Assembly: GCA_948144175.1 (NCBI GenBank)
Contig: CANXME010000234.1
Location: 1-64,000, forward strand
From: Closterium sp. NIES-65
Lineage: Eukaryota; Streptophyta; Zygnematophyceae; Desmidiales; Closteriaceae
Direction: 5' to 3'
DNA length: 64,000 bases
Part shown: positions 12,357-22,255 of the stretch, piece after piece
How the letters are laid out: every line of letters starts with the position of its first letter
Numbering within the stretch: position 1 is the stretch's first letter
Position numbers and translations under genes: made by a program
Notes under the pieces: generated by a model
Told to the model about the DNA's origin: nothing
Database searches by the model: none
What the model saw: the letters and a program-made list of their open reading frames with translations, nothing else

Positions 12357-13156
12357 TGTTATAATCACAGTAGGCTCCAATGTGCCTAAAACGAAAGATA
12401 GAGTGCACAGTCGGATTTCTGCACAGCGGCTTCAAACGTTCATAGCGTTTTGGTCACAGCTTCAAATGATTTGATTCAACTTGGATCTGGTGCGCCTTAT
12501 TGCCGCCTACAATCGCACGATTTGACCAAGTATTGACGACACAGGGTTGGTTTGAACGAACGGCACTATGGCAGCCACTATGGTCTTAGAACACAAGATA
12601 GGAAGAGTTAGGAAGAGTTACGAGTTGGGAATGACTCCCAGCTCCTACAAACCCCAAGAGCCGGGGTACAGTGATGTGGAACAGTGCCACACTGTCGCCA
12701 ACCACGAAGGGTCTCGAAACTACCCTTCACTAGGGCCCACACTACACAAAGTAATGTAACTATCTTCAATATCTTGAGGTGTACCCTTTTGGCGAGCTTT
12801 GAAGTCACTTGTGGATTGACACCAAGGCTCGGCTCTTCATCACAAACTCATCCTTGAGTTCTTGATGGGTCTGCTGCACACACCTGCGACACACCGAACG
12901 TTCGACACAGGACAAAAGAGAAACCGCGCACGACAAAATAGAAACCGCGCGCGAGACACAAACGACCGCGTAACACGCGTCTAGCGATAACTCGCTATTG
13001 ACTCGACACATACACTCGACATCATGACTCAACATTCACACACAATTATAAGCATTAAATATATATTATCCCATGCCCTCATACCATTCCATAGACACAC
13101 ACACATGCACGCACACGGACAACAAGCCGAGTGCAAACCATAGGGTTGCACCAACA
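12357..13156 (-). mobile_element. Solo Ty1/copia LTR (800 bp), same family as the 17335-23083 element
   Basis: Begins TGTTATAATCACAG and ends TTGCACCAACA, the same termini as the LTRs of the copia element, and in the same orientation (element 5' to 3' on the minus strand). A perfect 5-bp target duplication GCTTT flanks it. By eye it differs from the LTR at 17335-18164 by roughly 22 substitutions plus two deletions: 13 bp at 12513/12514 and 17 bp at 12741/12742. That accounts exactly for 800 against 830 bp. It differs much more from the LTR at 22256-23083. The 63-codon open frame at 12568-12759 has counterparts in all three LTRs but is antisense to the element and shows no domain. Confidence 0.95.
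13054..13069 (-). promoter_or_regulatory. Possible TATA region of the solo copia LTR
   Basis: Minus-strand ATAATATATATTTAAT lies about 90-100 bp inside the LTR 5' end. It is conserved in position in the other two LTRs (18062-18077 and 22985-23000). Assignment as the core promoter is inferred from composition only. Confidence 0.35.
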
Positions 13157-13161
13157 GCTTT
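13157..13161. repeat. Target-site duplication, right copy (GCTTT)
   Basis: Matches 12352-12356 and follows the CA terminus of the solo LTR. Confidence 0.93.
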
Positions 13162-16100
13162 CCATCACCCCTCCCCGTTCTCCCGCTTTCCATCACCCCG
13201 CCCCATTTTCCCGCTTTCCATCACCCCGCCCCATTCTCCTGCTTTCCATCACCCCGCCCCATTCTCCCTCATTCCATCACCTCGCCCCATTCTCTCGCTT
13301 TCCATCACCCCGCCCCATTCTCCCGCTTTTCATCACCCCGCCCCATTCTCCAGCTTTCCATCACCCCGTCCCATTCTCCCTCTTTCCATCACCCCGCTCC
13401 ATTCTCCCGCTTTCCATCACCCCGCCCTATTCTCCCTCTTTCCATCACCCCTCCCTATTCTCCCTCTTCCATCACCCCGCCCTATTCTCCCGCTTTCCAT
13501 CACCCCGCCCCATTCTCCCGCTTTCCATCACCCCGCCCCGCTCTCCCGCTTTCCATCACCCCGCCCCATTCTCCCGATTTCCATCACCCGGCCCCATTCT
13601 CCCTTTTCCCATCACCCCGCCCCATTCTCCCTCTTTCCATCACCCCGCCCCGTTCTCCCGCTTTCCATCACCCCGCTCTGTTCTCCCGCTTTCCATCACC
13701 CCGACCCATTCTCCCCCTTTCCATCAACCCGCCACATTCTCCCGCTTTCCATCACCGTGCCCCATTCTCCCTCTTTCCATCACCCCGCCCCGTTCTCCCG
13801 CTTACCATCACCCCGCCCCATTCTCCCGCTTTCCATCACCCCGCCCCATTCTCCCTCTTTCCATCACCCCGCCCCATTCTCCCTGTTTCCATCTCCCCAC
13901 CCCATTCTCCCGATTTCCATCACCCCTTCCCATTCTCCCGCTTTCCATCACCCCGCCCCATTCTCCCGCTTTCCATCACCCTGCCCCATTCTCCCGCTTC
14001 CCATCACCCCGGCCCATTCTCCCGCTTTCCATCACCCCGCCCCATTCTCCCGCTTTCCATCACCCCGCCCCATTCTCCCTCCTTCCATCACCCCGCCTCA
14101 TTCTCCCGCTTTTCATCACCCCGCCCCATTCTCCCGCTTTCCATCACCCCGCCCCATTCTCCCGATTTCCATCACCCGGCCCCATTCTCCCGCTTTCCAT
14201 CACCCCGCCCCATTCTCCCTCTTTCCAACACCCCGCCATGTTCTCCCGCTCTCCAGCACCCCGCTCTGTTCTCCCGCTTTCCATCACCCCGACCCATTCT
14301 CCCCCTTTCCATCAACCCGCCACATTCTCCCGCTTTCCATCACCGCGCCCCATTCTCCCTCTTTCCATCACCCCGCCCCGTTCTCCCGCTTACCATCACC
14401 CCGCCCCATTCTCCCGCTTTCCATCACCCCGCCCCATTCTCCCTCTTTCCATCACCCCGCCCCTTTCTCCCTGTTTCCATCACCCCGCCCCATTCTCCCG
14501 ATTTCCATCACCCCTTCCCATTCTCCCGCTTTCCATCACCCCGCCCCATTCTCCCGCTTTCCATCACTCCACCCCATTCTCCCGCTTTCCATCACCCCGC
14601 CCCATTCTCCCGCTTTCCACCACCCTGCCCCATTCTCCCGCTTCCCATCACCCCGGCCCATTCTCCCGCTTTCCATCACCCCGCCCCATTCTCCCGCTTT
14701 CCATCACCCCGCCCCATTCTCCCTCCTTCCATCACCCCGCCTCATTCTCCCGCTTTCCATCACCCCGCCCCATTCTCCCGCTTTCCATAACCCCGCCGCA
14801 TTCTCCCGCTTTCCATCACCCAGCCACATTCTCCCACTTTCCATCAGCCCGCCCCATTCTCCCTCCTTCCATCGCCCTGCCCCATTCTCCCTCCTTCCAT
14901 CATCCCGCCCCATTCTCCCTCCTTCCATAACCTCGCCCCATTTTCCCGCTTTCTATCAGCCCGCCCCATTCCACCGCTTTCCATCACCCCGCCCCATTCT
15001 CGAGCTTTCCATAACCCGCCCCATATTCCCGCTTTCCATCACCCCGCCCCATTCTCCAGCTTTCCATCAGCCGCCCCATTCTCCCGCTTTCCATCACCCC
15101 GCCTCATTCTCCCGATTCCCATCACCCCGCCCCATTCTCCCGCTTTCCATCACCCCGCCCCATTCTACCACTTTCCATCACCCCGCCCCTTTCTCCCGCT
15201 TTCCATCACCCTGCCCCATTCTCCCGCTTTCCATCAACCTGCCCCATTCTCCCGCTTTCCATAACCCTGCCCGATTCTCCCTCCTTCTATCACCCCACCC
15301 CATTCTCCCGCTTTCCATCACCCCGCCTTATTCTCCTGCTCTCCATCACCCCGCACCATTCGCCTGCTTTCCATCACCCCTCCCCGTTCTCCTGCTTTCC
15401 ACCACCCCGCCCCCATTCTCCCTCCTTCCATGACCCCGCCCCATTCTCCCTCCATCCATCACCCCACCCTATTCTCCCAATTTCCATCACCCCACCCCAT
15501 TCTCCCGCTTTCCATCACCCCGCCTTACTCTCCCGCTTTCCATCACACGCCCATTCTCCCGCTTTCCATCACCCCGCACCATTCTCCCGCTTTTCATTAC
15601 CTCGCCCCATTTTCCCGCTTCCCATCATCTCGCCCCATTCTCCCGCTTCCATCACCCTGCCCCATTCTCCCTCCTTCCATCACCCCACCCCATTCTCCCG
15701 CTTTCCATCACCTCGCCCCATTCTCCCGCTTTCCATCACCCCGCCCCATTCTCCCGCTTTCCATCACCCCACCCCATTCTCCTGCTTTCCATCACCCGCC
15801 CCATTCTCCCGCTTTCCATCACCCCACCCCAGTCTCCCGCTTTCCATCACCCAGCCCTATTCTCCCGCTTTCCATCACCCCGCCCCATTCTCCCGCTTTC
15901 CATCACCCCACCCCATTCTCCCGCTTTCCATCATCCCGCCCCATTCTCCCGCTTTCCTTCACCCCTCCCCATTCTCCCGCTTTCCATCACCCCGCCCCAT
16001 TCTCCCGCTTTCAATCACCCCACCCCATTCTCCCGCTTTCCATCACTCCGCCCCATTCTCCCTCCTTCCATCACCCCGCCCCATTCTCCCGCTTTCCATC

Positions 16101-17334
16101 ACCCCGCCCCATTCTTCTCCTTCCATCACCCCGCCTCATTCTACCTCCTTCCATCACCCCGCCCCATTCTCCCGCTTTCCATCACCCCGCCCCATTCTCC
16201 CGCTTTCCATCACCCCGCCCCATTCTCCCGCTTTCCATCACCACGCCCCATTCTCCCGCTTTCCATCACCCCGCCCCATTCTCCCTCCTTCCATCACCCT
16301 GCCCCATTCTCCCGCTTTCCGTCACCCCGCCCCATTCTCCCGCTTTCCATCACCTCGCCCCATTCTTCTGCTTTCCATCAACCCGCCCCATTCTCCCGCT
16401 TTCAATCACCCCGCCCCATTCACCCGCATTCCATAACCCGCCCCATTCTCCCGCTTTCCATCACCCCGCCCCGTTCTCCCGCTTTCCATCACTCCGCCCC
16501 ATCCTCCCGCTTTTCATCACCCCGCCCCATTCTCCCGCTTTCCAACACCCCGCCCCGTTCTCCCGCTTTCCATCACCCCGCCCCATTCTCCCGCTTTCCA
16601 TCACCCCGCCCCATTCTCCCGCTTTCCATCACTCCGCCCCATTCTCCCGCTTTCCATCACCCCGCCCCATTCTCCCGCTTTCCATCAACCCGCCCCATTC
16701 TCCCTCCTTCCATCACCCCGCCTTATTCTCCCTCCTTCCATCACCCCGCCCCATTCTCCCGCTTTCCATCACCCCGCCCCATTCTCCTGCTTTCCATCAC
16801 CCAGCCCCATTCTCGCGCTTTCCATCACCCCGCCCCATTTTCCCGCTTTCCATCACCCCGCCCCATTCTCCCGCTTTCCATCACCCTGCCCCAATCTCCT
16901 GGTTTCCATCATCCCGCCCCATTCTCCCTCCTTCCATCACCCCGCCCCATTCTCCCGCTTTCCAACACCCCGCCCCATTCTCCTGCTTTCCATAACCCCG
17001 CCCCATTCTCCCTCCTTTCATCACCCGCCCCATTCTCCCTCCTTCCATCACCCCGCCCCATTCTCCCTCCTTCCATCACCCCGCCCCATTCTTCCACTTT
17101 CCATCGGCCCGCCCCATTCTCCCGCTTTCCATCACCCCGCCTCATTCTCCCGCTTTCCATCACCCCGCCCCATTCTCCCGCTTTCCATCACCCTGCCCCA
17201 TTCTCCCGCTTTCCATCAGCCCACCCCATTCTCCCGCTTTCCATCACCCCGCCCCATTCTCCCGCTTTCCATCACCCTGCCCCATTCTCCCTCCTTCCAT
17301 CACCCCGCCTCATTCTACCTCCTTCCATCACCCC
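13157..17334 (+). repeat. 28-bp satellite array, C-rich strand on top (block between the two copia insertions)
   Basis: About 149 units. The first part (to about 14.5 kb) is rich in CCCTCTTTCC units, the rest in CCCTCCTTCC units. Two stretches are recognisable copies of other parts of the window. About 14.0-15.5 kb matches 28.9-30.2 kb (14821 aligns with 29461, offset 14,640). About 16.3-17.1 kb matches 7.6-8.4 kb (offset 8,642, later 8,726). Open frames of up to 786 codons, one starting inside the solo LTR, are satellite by-products. Confidence 0.97.
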
Positions 17335-18164
17335 TGTTATAGTCACAGTAGGCTCCAATGTGCCTAAAAGGAAAGATAGAGTGCACAGTCGGATTTCTGC
17401 AAAGTGGCTTCAAACGTTCATAGCGTTTTGGTCACAGCTTCAAATGACTTGATTCAACTTGGATCTGGAGCGTCTTGTTGTCGCCTACAATAGTCAATTT
17501 AGATCGCACGATTTGACCAAGTATTGACGACACAGGGTTGGTTTGAACGAACGGCACTATGGCAGCCACTATAGTCTTAGAACACAAGATAGGAAGAGTT
17601 AGGAAGAGTTACGAGTTGGGAATGACTCCCAGCTCCTACAAACCCCAAGAGCCGAGGTACAGTGATGTGGAACAGTGCCACACTGTCCCCAACCACGAAG
17701 GGTCTCGAAACTACCCTTCACTAGGGCCTACACCAAGTGAAATGTTACACTACACAAAGTAATGTAACTATCTTCAATATCTTGAGGTGTACCCTTTTGG
17801 CGAGCTTTGAAATCACTTGTGGATTGACACCAAGGCTCGGCTCTTCATCACAAACTCATCCTTGAGTTCTTGATGGGTCTGCTGCACACACCTGCGACAC
17901 ATCGAACGTTCGACACAGGACAAAAGAGAAACTGCGCACGACAAAATAGAAACCGCGCGCGAGACACAAACGACCGCGTAACACGCGTCTAGCCATAACT
18001 CGCTATTGACTCAACACATACACTCGACATCATGACTCAACATTCACACACAATTATAAGCATTAAATATATATTATCCCATGCCCTCATACCATTTCAT
18101 AGACACACACACATGCACGCACACGGACAACAAGCCGAGTGCAAACCATAGGGTTGCACCAACA
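17335..18164 (-). repeat. 3' LTR of the copia element (830 bp)
   Basis: Plus-strand ends TGTTATAGTCACAG and TTGCACCAACA. It adjoins the polypurine tract, which makes it the 3' LTR in element orientation. It is nearly the same as the solo LTR at 12357-13156, but differs from the 5' LTR of its own element at roughly 87 of about 707 positions outside a conserved 123-bp core (17604-17726), by hand count. A TATA-rich stretch lies at 18062-18077. The open frame at 17559-17762 is antisense and shared by all LTR copies only because of homology. Confidence 0.95.
17604..17726. other. Conserved 123-bp LTR core with hairpin (3' LTR copy)
   Basis: Differs from 22524-22646 at only one base (17702), while the rest of the two LTRs differs at about 12%. 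It contains a perfect 6-bp stem, ACAGTG-CCA-CACTGT, at 17672-17686, and a shorter TGGGA/TCCCA inverted repeat. The solo LTR copy is 12613-12735, with two changes, both outside the 6-bp stem. The function is unknown; a role in the RNA (leader, packaging, dimerisation) or in transcription is conceivable. Confidence 0.7.
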
Positions 18165-18175
18165 AACTCCCCCTC
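18165..18175 (-). promoter_or_regulatory. Polypurine tract of the copia element
   Basis: Minus-strand GAGGGGGAGTT lies directly upstream of the 3' LTR (which begins TGTTGGTGCAACC on that strand). This is the expected place and composition for the plus-strand DNA primer of an LTR retrotransposon. Confidence 0.85.
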
Positions 18176-18205
18176 GGATTGTTGGCCTTAGGATATGTTG
18201 CTCTG

Positions 18206-18613
18206 TCAGTTCAGAGCCATCCCAGCCAGCTTGCAACACTTCCAATGCTGCTGCTCCACCAGCCTCTTGGTCATCATGTCAGCTGGCTGCCCCGTGGTCT
18301 TCACGTAGCGCAACTCAACTTCACCCGCGGTTACCATGCTCCTCCTCCAATGCCACTTCACCCTCATGTGCTTCGTGAGTCCATGCAACACAGGGTTCTT
18401 AGCAAGAGCAATGGCACCCTGGCTGTCACAATATAGTGGGGTAGGTCCTTGCTACTCCTCCCCCAATTCAGCCAACAAACGCCGCTGCCACACAATCTCC
18501 CGTACGGCACGGAAGAGTGCCATGTACTCGGACTCCACCGAGCTCAAAGCTTGGTCAACCTGCTTCTTGCTCTCCCAAGCAGTTGGGCCTCCACCAACAC
18601 AGCATATGAAGCC
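18206..18613 (-). pseudogene. RNase H remnant of copia pol, frameshifted and interrupted by a stop
   Basis: Read in a different frame from the main gag-pol ORF, the minus strand from about 18613 encodes the C-terminal RNase H of copia. It begins with the GGGPTAWESKKQ segment, then LSSVESEYMAL (with the acidic Glu of the active site), then CDSQGAIALAKNP (active-site Asp). It ends with the HGLTKHMRVKWHW and GQPADMMTKRL segments typical of the family terminus, closing in a TGA at 18206-18208. A TAG at 18452-18454 interrupts the frame between the VESEY and CDSQGA motifs. The upstream part of RNase H, with the first Asp, is missing because of the same deletion that removed the RT core. It is therefore a dead C-terminal piece of pol. 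Confidence 0.88.
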
Positions 18614-21600
18614 TCCCACACTCTGCCACTACCATCATCAAACCCCTCTGGCTGCGCCATGAAAAACTCCTCCTCAAGGATGCTGTTGAGGAATGCCGTC
18701 ATAATGTCCATTTGCTTCACCACCCATCCTTTGATGGCGGCTCCCGCGAATAGGCTTCGCAGCGTCCTCGGCTTCACCACAGGGGCAAACAGCTCCTTGA
18801 AGTCCACCTTCTCCTTCTGCTGGTACCCCTTGGCTACAAGCCTAGACTTGTAACGCTCGATCTTGCCGTCGGCATCCGACTTGATTTTGAAGAGCCACTT
18901 GGACGTTATCGCCGTACGCCCCTCCGGTAGCTCCACCAGTTCAAACGTGTCATTCTCCTCGATGCTCTTCAGCTCACTCTCCATGGCCTTCTTCCACTCC
19001 TCAGCATCACTACTCTCCAAAGCCTCCTTGAGAGTTGCTGGTTCTCCCGGCATCTCCACCGGAGAGAAGAACGCGAAGGCACACTCCTCGTAGTCACTCT
19101 CCTCATCGTCTCCGACCATCATTGCCGCTCCGGCCAGGGCTGTCTTGCCTTGCTTTCCAAGTGCATCATAGGTCAGCCTATTAGGGGGTTGAATTCTCCT
19201 CTTCCCCCTTCCTTCCTCCTCAGCTGCAGGGACTTGAAGGCCTTGGCGTTGCTGCGGTGTGGCTCGATTCCGTGGAGCACTCGTGGTACGGGAAGGGAGT
19301 GACGGTGCACGCTCGCTCACTTGCTGCACCTCCTCCTCTTCTTCCTCTGCATCAGTGGCCTCCTCTCCCCCATTCACAAGGGAGGATTGCCTCGTGGTTG
19401 TGCTGCCGCTGCTCAGCTCCAAAGGCAGCTCCACATGCTCCAAACCGGAACTCTTCACCTCCCCAAACCGCACGCCTATCTTCGCCTCATTCTCCGCCTT
19501 CCAATCCTTGTACATGAAGTTCTCCATGAACTTGCAGTCCCTGCTCACCAAGAACTTCTTGGTGAATGGGTCCCAAAGAAGCCATCCCTTGCTGTTTTGA
19601 GCCATGCCCAAGTGCACGGCCCACACCGCCTTGGCACCAAGCTTGTTGTGCCGAAGATGCTTAGGCACAAGCGCCATGCACATGCACCCGAACACCCGAA
19701 GCATATCCACCTTTGGCTTCCTTCCTAGCCACTCCACATAGGGCACCCATTTGTCTGCTCCCACATGAGTCAAGGCTCTGTTCTTGGCCACACATGCGCT
19801 CCGCACCGCATCAGGCCAGAAATAGTCGGGTAGCCCGGCTTCAATGAGCAACCCGCGTGCCGCCTCCGTGATTGTGCGGTTCGCTCGCTCAGCGATGCCG
19901 TTCATTGCAGGGGAGTATGGCATGGTGAGGGAGTGCCGAATACCATTCTTCTTCAGCCACAACCCAAACTCCTTGCTCAGGAACTCTCCCCCTCGATCGG
20001 TGCGGATTGACTTGACTAGACGGTCTTGTTGCCGCTCCACCATCGGGAACCAATCCGCCTTCAACGTTTCAGCCACGTCGCTCTTCCTGGCCAGCACGTA
20101 CACCCAAGTCATACGGGTGTAGACGTCCACAATAGTGAGGAAGTACTCAGCTCTAGCAGCTCCAAGCTTCAGGGGGCCCACCACGTCCATCACCACCTCA
20201 TCAAGTGGTGCCTTAGCCGTTGCCTCCGAACTAGAGAATGGGAAACGGGTGAACTTGGCTTCCATGCACGTCGGGCAGCCAAGTACCTCATCGGGCTCCC
20301 CCTTCACACGTATGCCAGCAACCATCTCATTCTTCACTAGCTGCTGCAAGATGGGCAGGGCCACATGCCCCATGCGCCGATGCAAGGTGAGCCAATCACA
20401 CTCCCCCGTAGCCGAAGTTGGATTCGAAAATGCCGCGCTCGCAATAGCGCCCCACATACTCTCTCCGTTGTCCTCCTCCGCTGTTGCCTCGGGGTTCTCC
20501 TCACCCTTTTGCTGCTCCTTGGTTGCTGCACCACTCTCCTTAGGTTCACTAAACTTGCTGGTCCCTCCAAGATTGCACTTCTTGGACTCCTTCTCCTTAG
20601 CGCGACCGTCCGCGCAATTGCCGCTACCAACCGCTCCACCTTTAGTGCTGACGCTTGCTGCCACTTGCCTCTCCTTAGGCATTGGGACCACAGGGATCTG
20701 CCACATCTCGTTGTAGACATCTCTGTCCTCATGAAGGTCCCAAAGAATCCGATCGCCAAGCCTTGCGGTGTAGGTCTTGGCTCCCTTCGAGTTAGTGTCC
20801 ATGCCGGCCTTTGCCAACCGCCGCACGGAAATCAGGTTCGCAGCAAGGCTGGGCACCCAAAGCACGTTCTTGAGGCCCACCATCTTCCCATCAGCACCCT
20901 TGAACATGGCCTTCCCCATGCCTTTTACCTCTGCTCGCTGCCCCAAAGCCGATGTGACATGCTTCACCGATGACGGTTCAAGTTCGGTGAGCAAGTCCGG
21001 GCGAGGTGTCATGCTATAGGTAGCGCCACTGTCGATCACCCAATAGTCCAGGGGGTGTAGGGTCACCTTCCCTACAGCTGCTGGCTCCTCAAGGTCTTCA
21101 TCCTTCTCTGGACCAGCCGGTACTTGCGTCGACACGAAGTAGAATAGGCCCGGGTACCGATCGCCGCTCGGGTCCTTGTCGTTATCTTCGCTCTTCACAT
21201 TTGCAGCACCGCCACCGCGACCGCCACGGCCTCTTCCTCTCCCTCCTCCTGCTCCTTTACCCTCTTGGCCTTGAGCAGGGGTCCATCCTTCAGGGAGTTT
21301 GAAGCAATCGCGCCACATATGTCCGCTCTTGCCGCAATAATGACATTCGCCGTCGAATCGACCGCGACCGCGTCCGTAGCTCTTGTCGTCGCTGCCGTAA
21401 CTGCCGTTCCCGCGGCCTCCACTGAAGTTGCCGCCACCAGATCTTCCTCCCCCTCGTCCTCTGCCTCTTCCTTGGCCATATCCACGGCCGATGCTAGCTG
21501 CCCCAGCGCCATCCGCACTCGCCAACTCACGGCGGCGGAAGTCCTCTTGTAGGATCGCGCGCTTCACGCCTTCAAGCGAGAGACGGGGCAGGTCACGGTT

Positions 21601-22221
21601 CAAATTGATGATGAGCGAGGACCACGACTCGGTGAGTAAGGCCAGCAACTTGGTCTTCTTCTGGAGCTCACTGTAGTTCAAATCAGCTCCCTCAAGCCGC
21701 GTTAACAAGTCGAAGAATCTCTGCACCCCGTCTTCCACGGGTTCATCTTCCTCAATTCGTAGCGTCGCCATTTGCCGTTCCAACACCACAGCTACCGCCG
21801 CTGTTGCAGGAGCGTGTACACCCTTGAGAGCAGCCCATGCCTTTTGTCCTTTCTCTGGTTCATGCTGGAAAGGCTTGATGTGACGGATCTGGTTGCTCCC
21901 CAACGCTTGCCCAAGTAGAAGATAGCCTTGTGCGCTCTTCCGCACCCACAGGCTCTTCTCCGGGTCGTTCTCGGGACGCTTCTCCGTTCCTTCCATCACC
22001 TCCAGCAGGTCATAATGGTCGAACACGTTCTCCATTCTGAAGGACCATTCAGCAAAGTTGTCGCCGTTGAACTTGTCAAGCCCGAACGCTCTTGGTTCAT
22101 CCCTAGAAGGTCCAAGAGTAGGCTGCACGGGCGCCACGGCTGAATCACGGGCTTGGCCTTGTGCTTGGGCATCTCCATTGCCACCAGCACCTCTGCCACC
22201 CCTTTCTCCAGGTCCAGTCAT
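18544..22221 (-). CDS. Copia Gag-Pol polyprotein, truncated in reverse transcriptase
   Basis: 1,225 codons from ATG at 22221. A longer open stretch reaches 22254 but begins GTG inside the primer-binding site, so I prefer the ATG. Visible domains: Gag (about 40-230, with FNGDNFAEWSFRMENVF near the start); an Arg/Gly-rich stretch (245-290); a CCHC knuckle (C293, C296, H301, C306); a second RG-rich tract; aspartic protease (DSG at 397-399); integrase zinc site (H614, H619, C649, C652); integrase catalytic D679, D742 and E778 with DX35E spacing; an acidic linker (about 953-965); and the RT N-terminus (about 1070-1202), with QMDIMTAFL carrying the first catalytic Asp, D1172. After GSGRVW (1202) the frame enters RNase H sequence out of phase and stops at 18544. 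The YVDD-type box, RT thumb and start of RNase H are absent, so particle and integrase functions could be encoded but reverse transcription could not. Confidence 0.95.
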   Translation of the reverse strand: MTGPGERGGRGAGGNGDAQAQGQARDSAVAPVQPTLGPSRDEPRAFGLDKFNGDNFAEWSFRMENVFDHYDLLEVMEGTEKRPENDPEKSLWVRKSAQGYLLLGQALGSNQIRHIKPFQHEPEKGQKAWAALKGVHAPATAAVAVVLERQMATLRIEEDEPVEDGVQRFFDLLTRLEGADLNYSELQKKTKLLALLTESWSSLIINLNRDLPRLSLEGVKRAILQEDFRRRELASADGAGAASIGRGYGQGRGRGRGGGRSGGGNFSGGRGNGSYGSDDKSYGRGRGRFDGECHYCGKSGHMWRDCFKLPEGWTPAQGQEGKGAGGGRGRGRGGRGGGAANVKSEDNDKDPSGDRYPGLFYFVSTQVPAGPEKDEDLEEPAAVGKVTLHPLDYWVIDSGATYSMTPRPDLLTELEPSSVKHVTSALGQRAEVKGMGKAMFKGADGKMVGLKNVLWVPSLAANLISVRRLAKAGMDTNSKGAKTYTARLGDRILWDLHEDRDVYNEMWQIPVVPMPKERQVAASVSTKGGAVGSGNCADGRAKEKESKKCNLGGTSKFSEPKESGAATKEQQKGEENPEATAEEDNGESMWGAIASAAFSNPTSATGECDWLTLHRRMGHVALPILQQLVKNEMVAGIRVKGEPDEVLGCPTCMEAKFTRFPFSSSEATAKAPLDEVVMDVVGPLKLGAARAEYFLTIVDVYTRMTWVYVLARKSDVAETLKADWFPMVERQQDRLVKSIRTDRGGEFLSKEFGLWLKKNGIRHSLTMPYSPAMNGIAERANRTITEAARGLLIEAGLPDYFWPDAVRSACVAKNRALTHVGADKWVPYVEWLGRKPKVDMLRVFGCMCMALVPKHLRHNKLGAKAVWAVHLGMAQNSKGWLLWDPFTKKFLVSRDCKFMENFMYKDWKAENEAKIGVRFGEVKSSGLEHVELPLELSSGSTTTRQSSLVNGGEEATDAEEEEEEVQQVSERAPSLPSRTTSAPRNRATPQQRQGLQVPAAEEEGRGKRRIQPPNRLTYDALGKQGKTALAGAAMMVGDDEESDYEECAFAFFSPVEMPGEPATLKEALESSDAEEWKKAMESELKSIEENDTFELVELPEGRTAITSKWLFKIKSDADGKIERYKSRLVAKGYQQKEKVDFKELFAPVVKPRTLRSLFAGAAIKGWVVKQMDIMTAFLNSILEEEFFMAQPEGFDDGSGRVWEASYAVLVEAQLLGRARSRLTKL

Positions 22222-22240
22222 AGTCGTAGCTGCTCCAAGG

Positions 22241-22253
22241 GGCTCTGATACCA
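22241..22253 (-). promoter_or_regulatory. Primer-binding site, tRNA-iMet type
   Basis: Minus-strand TGGTATCAGAGCC begins two bases after the 5' LTR end. It is the standard plant copia site complementary to the 3' end of initiator tRNA-Met. It fixes the orientation of the element and supports a streptophyte host. Confidence 0.95.
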
Positions 22254-22255
22254 CT

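Noticed and set aside
12568..12759. Small conserved protein (63-72 residues) present in all three copia LTRs (also 17559-17762 and 22464-22682)
   Set aside because: It is antisense to the element, its C-terminus varies between copies, and its conservation is explained by LTR homology and the 123-bp conserved core.
22241..22253. Fragment of a tRNA-Met gene
   Set aside because: Only 13 bases match, placed two bases after the LTR. That is a primer-binding site, with no tRNA body nearby.
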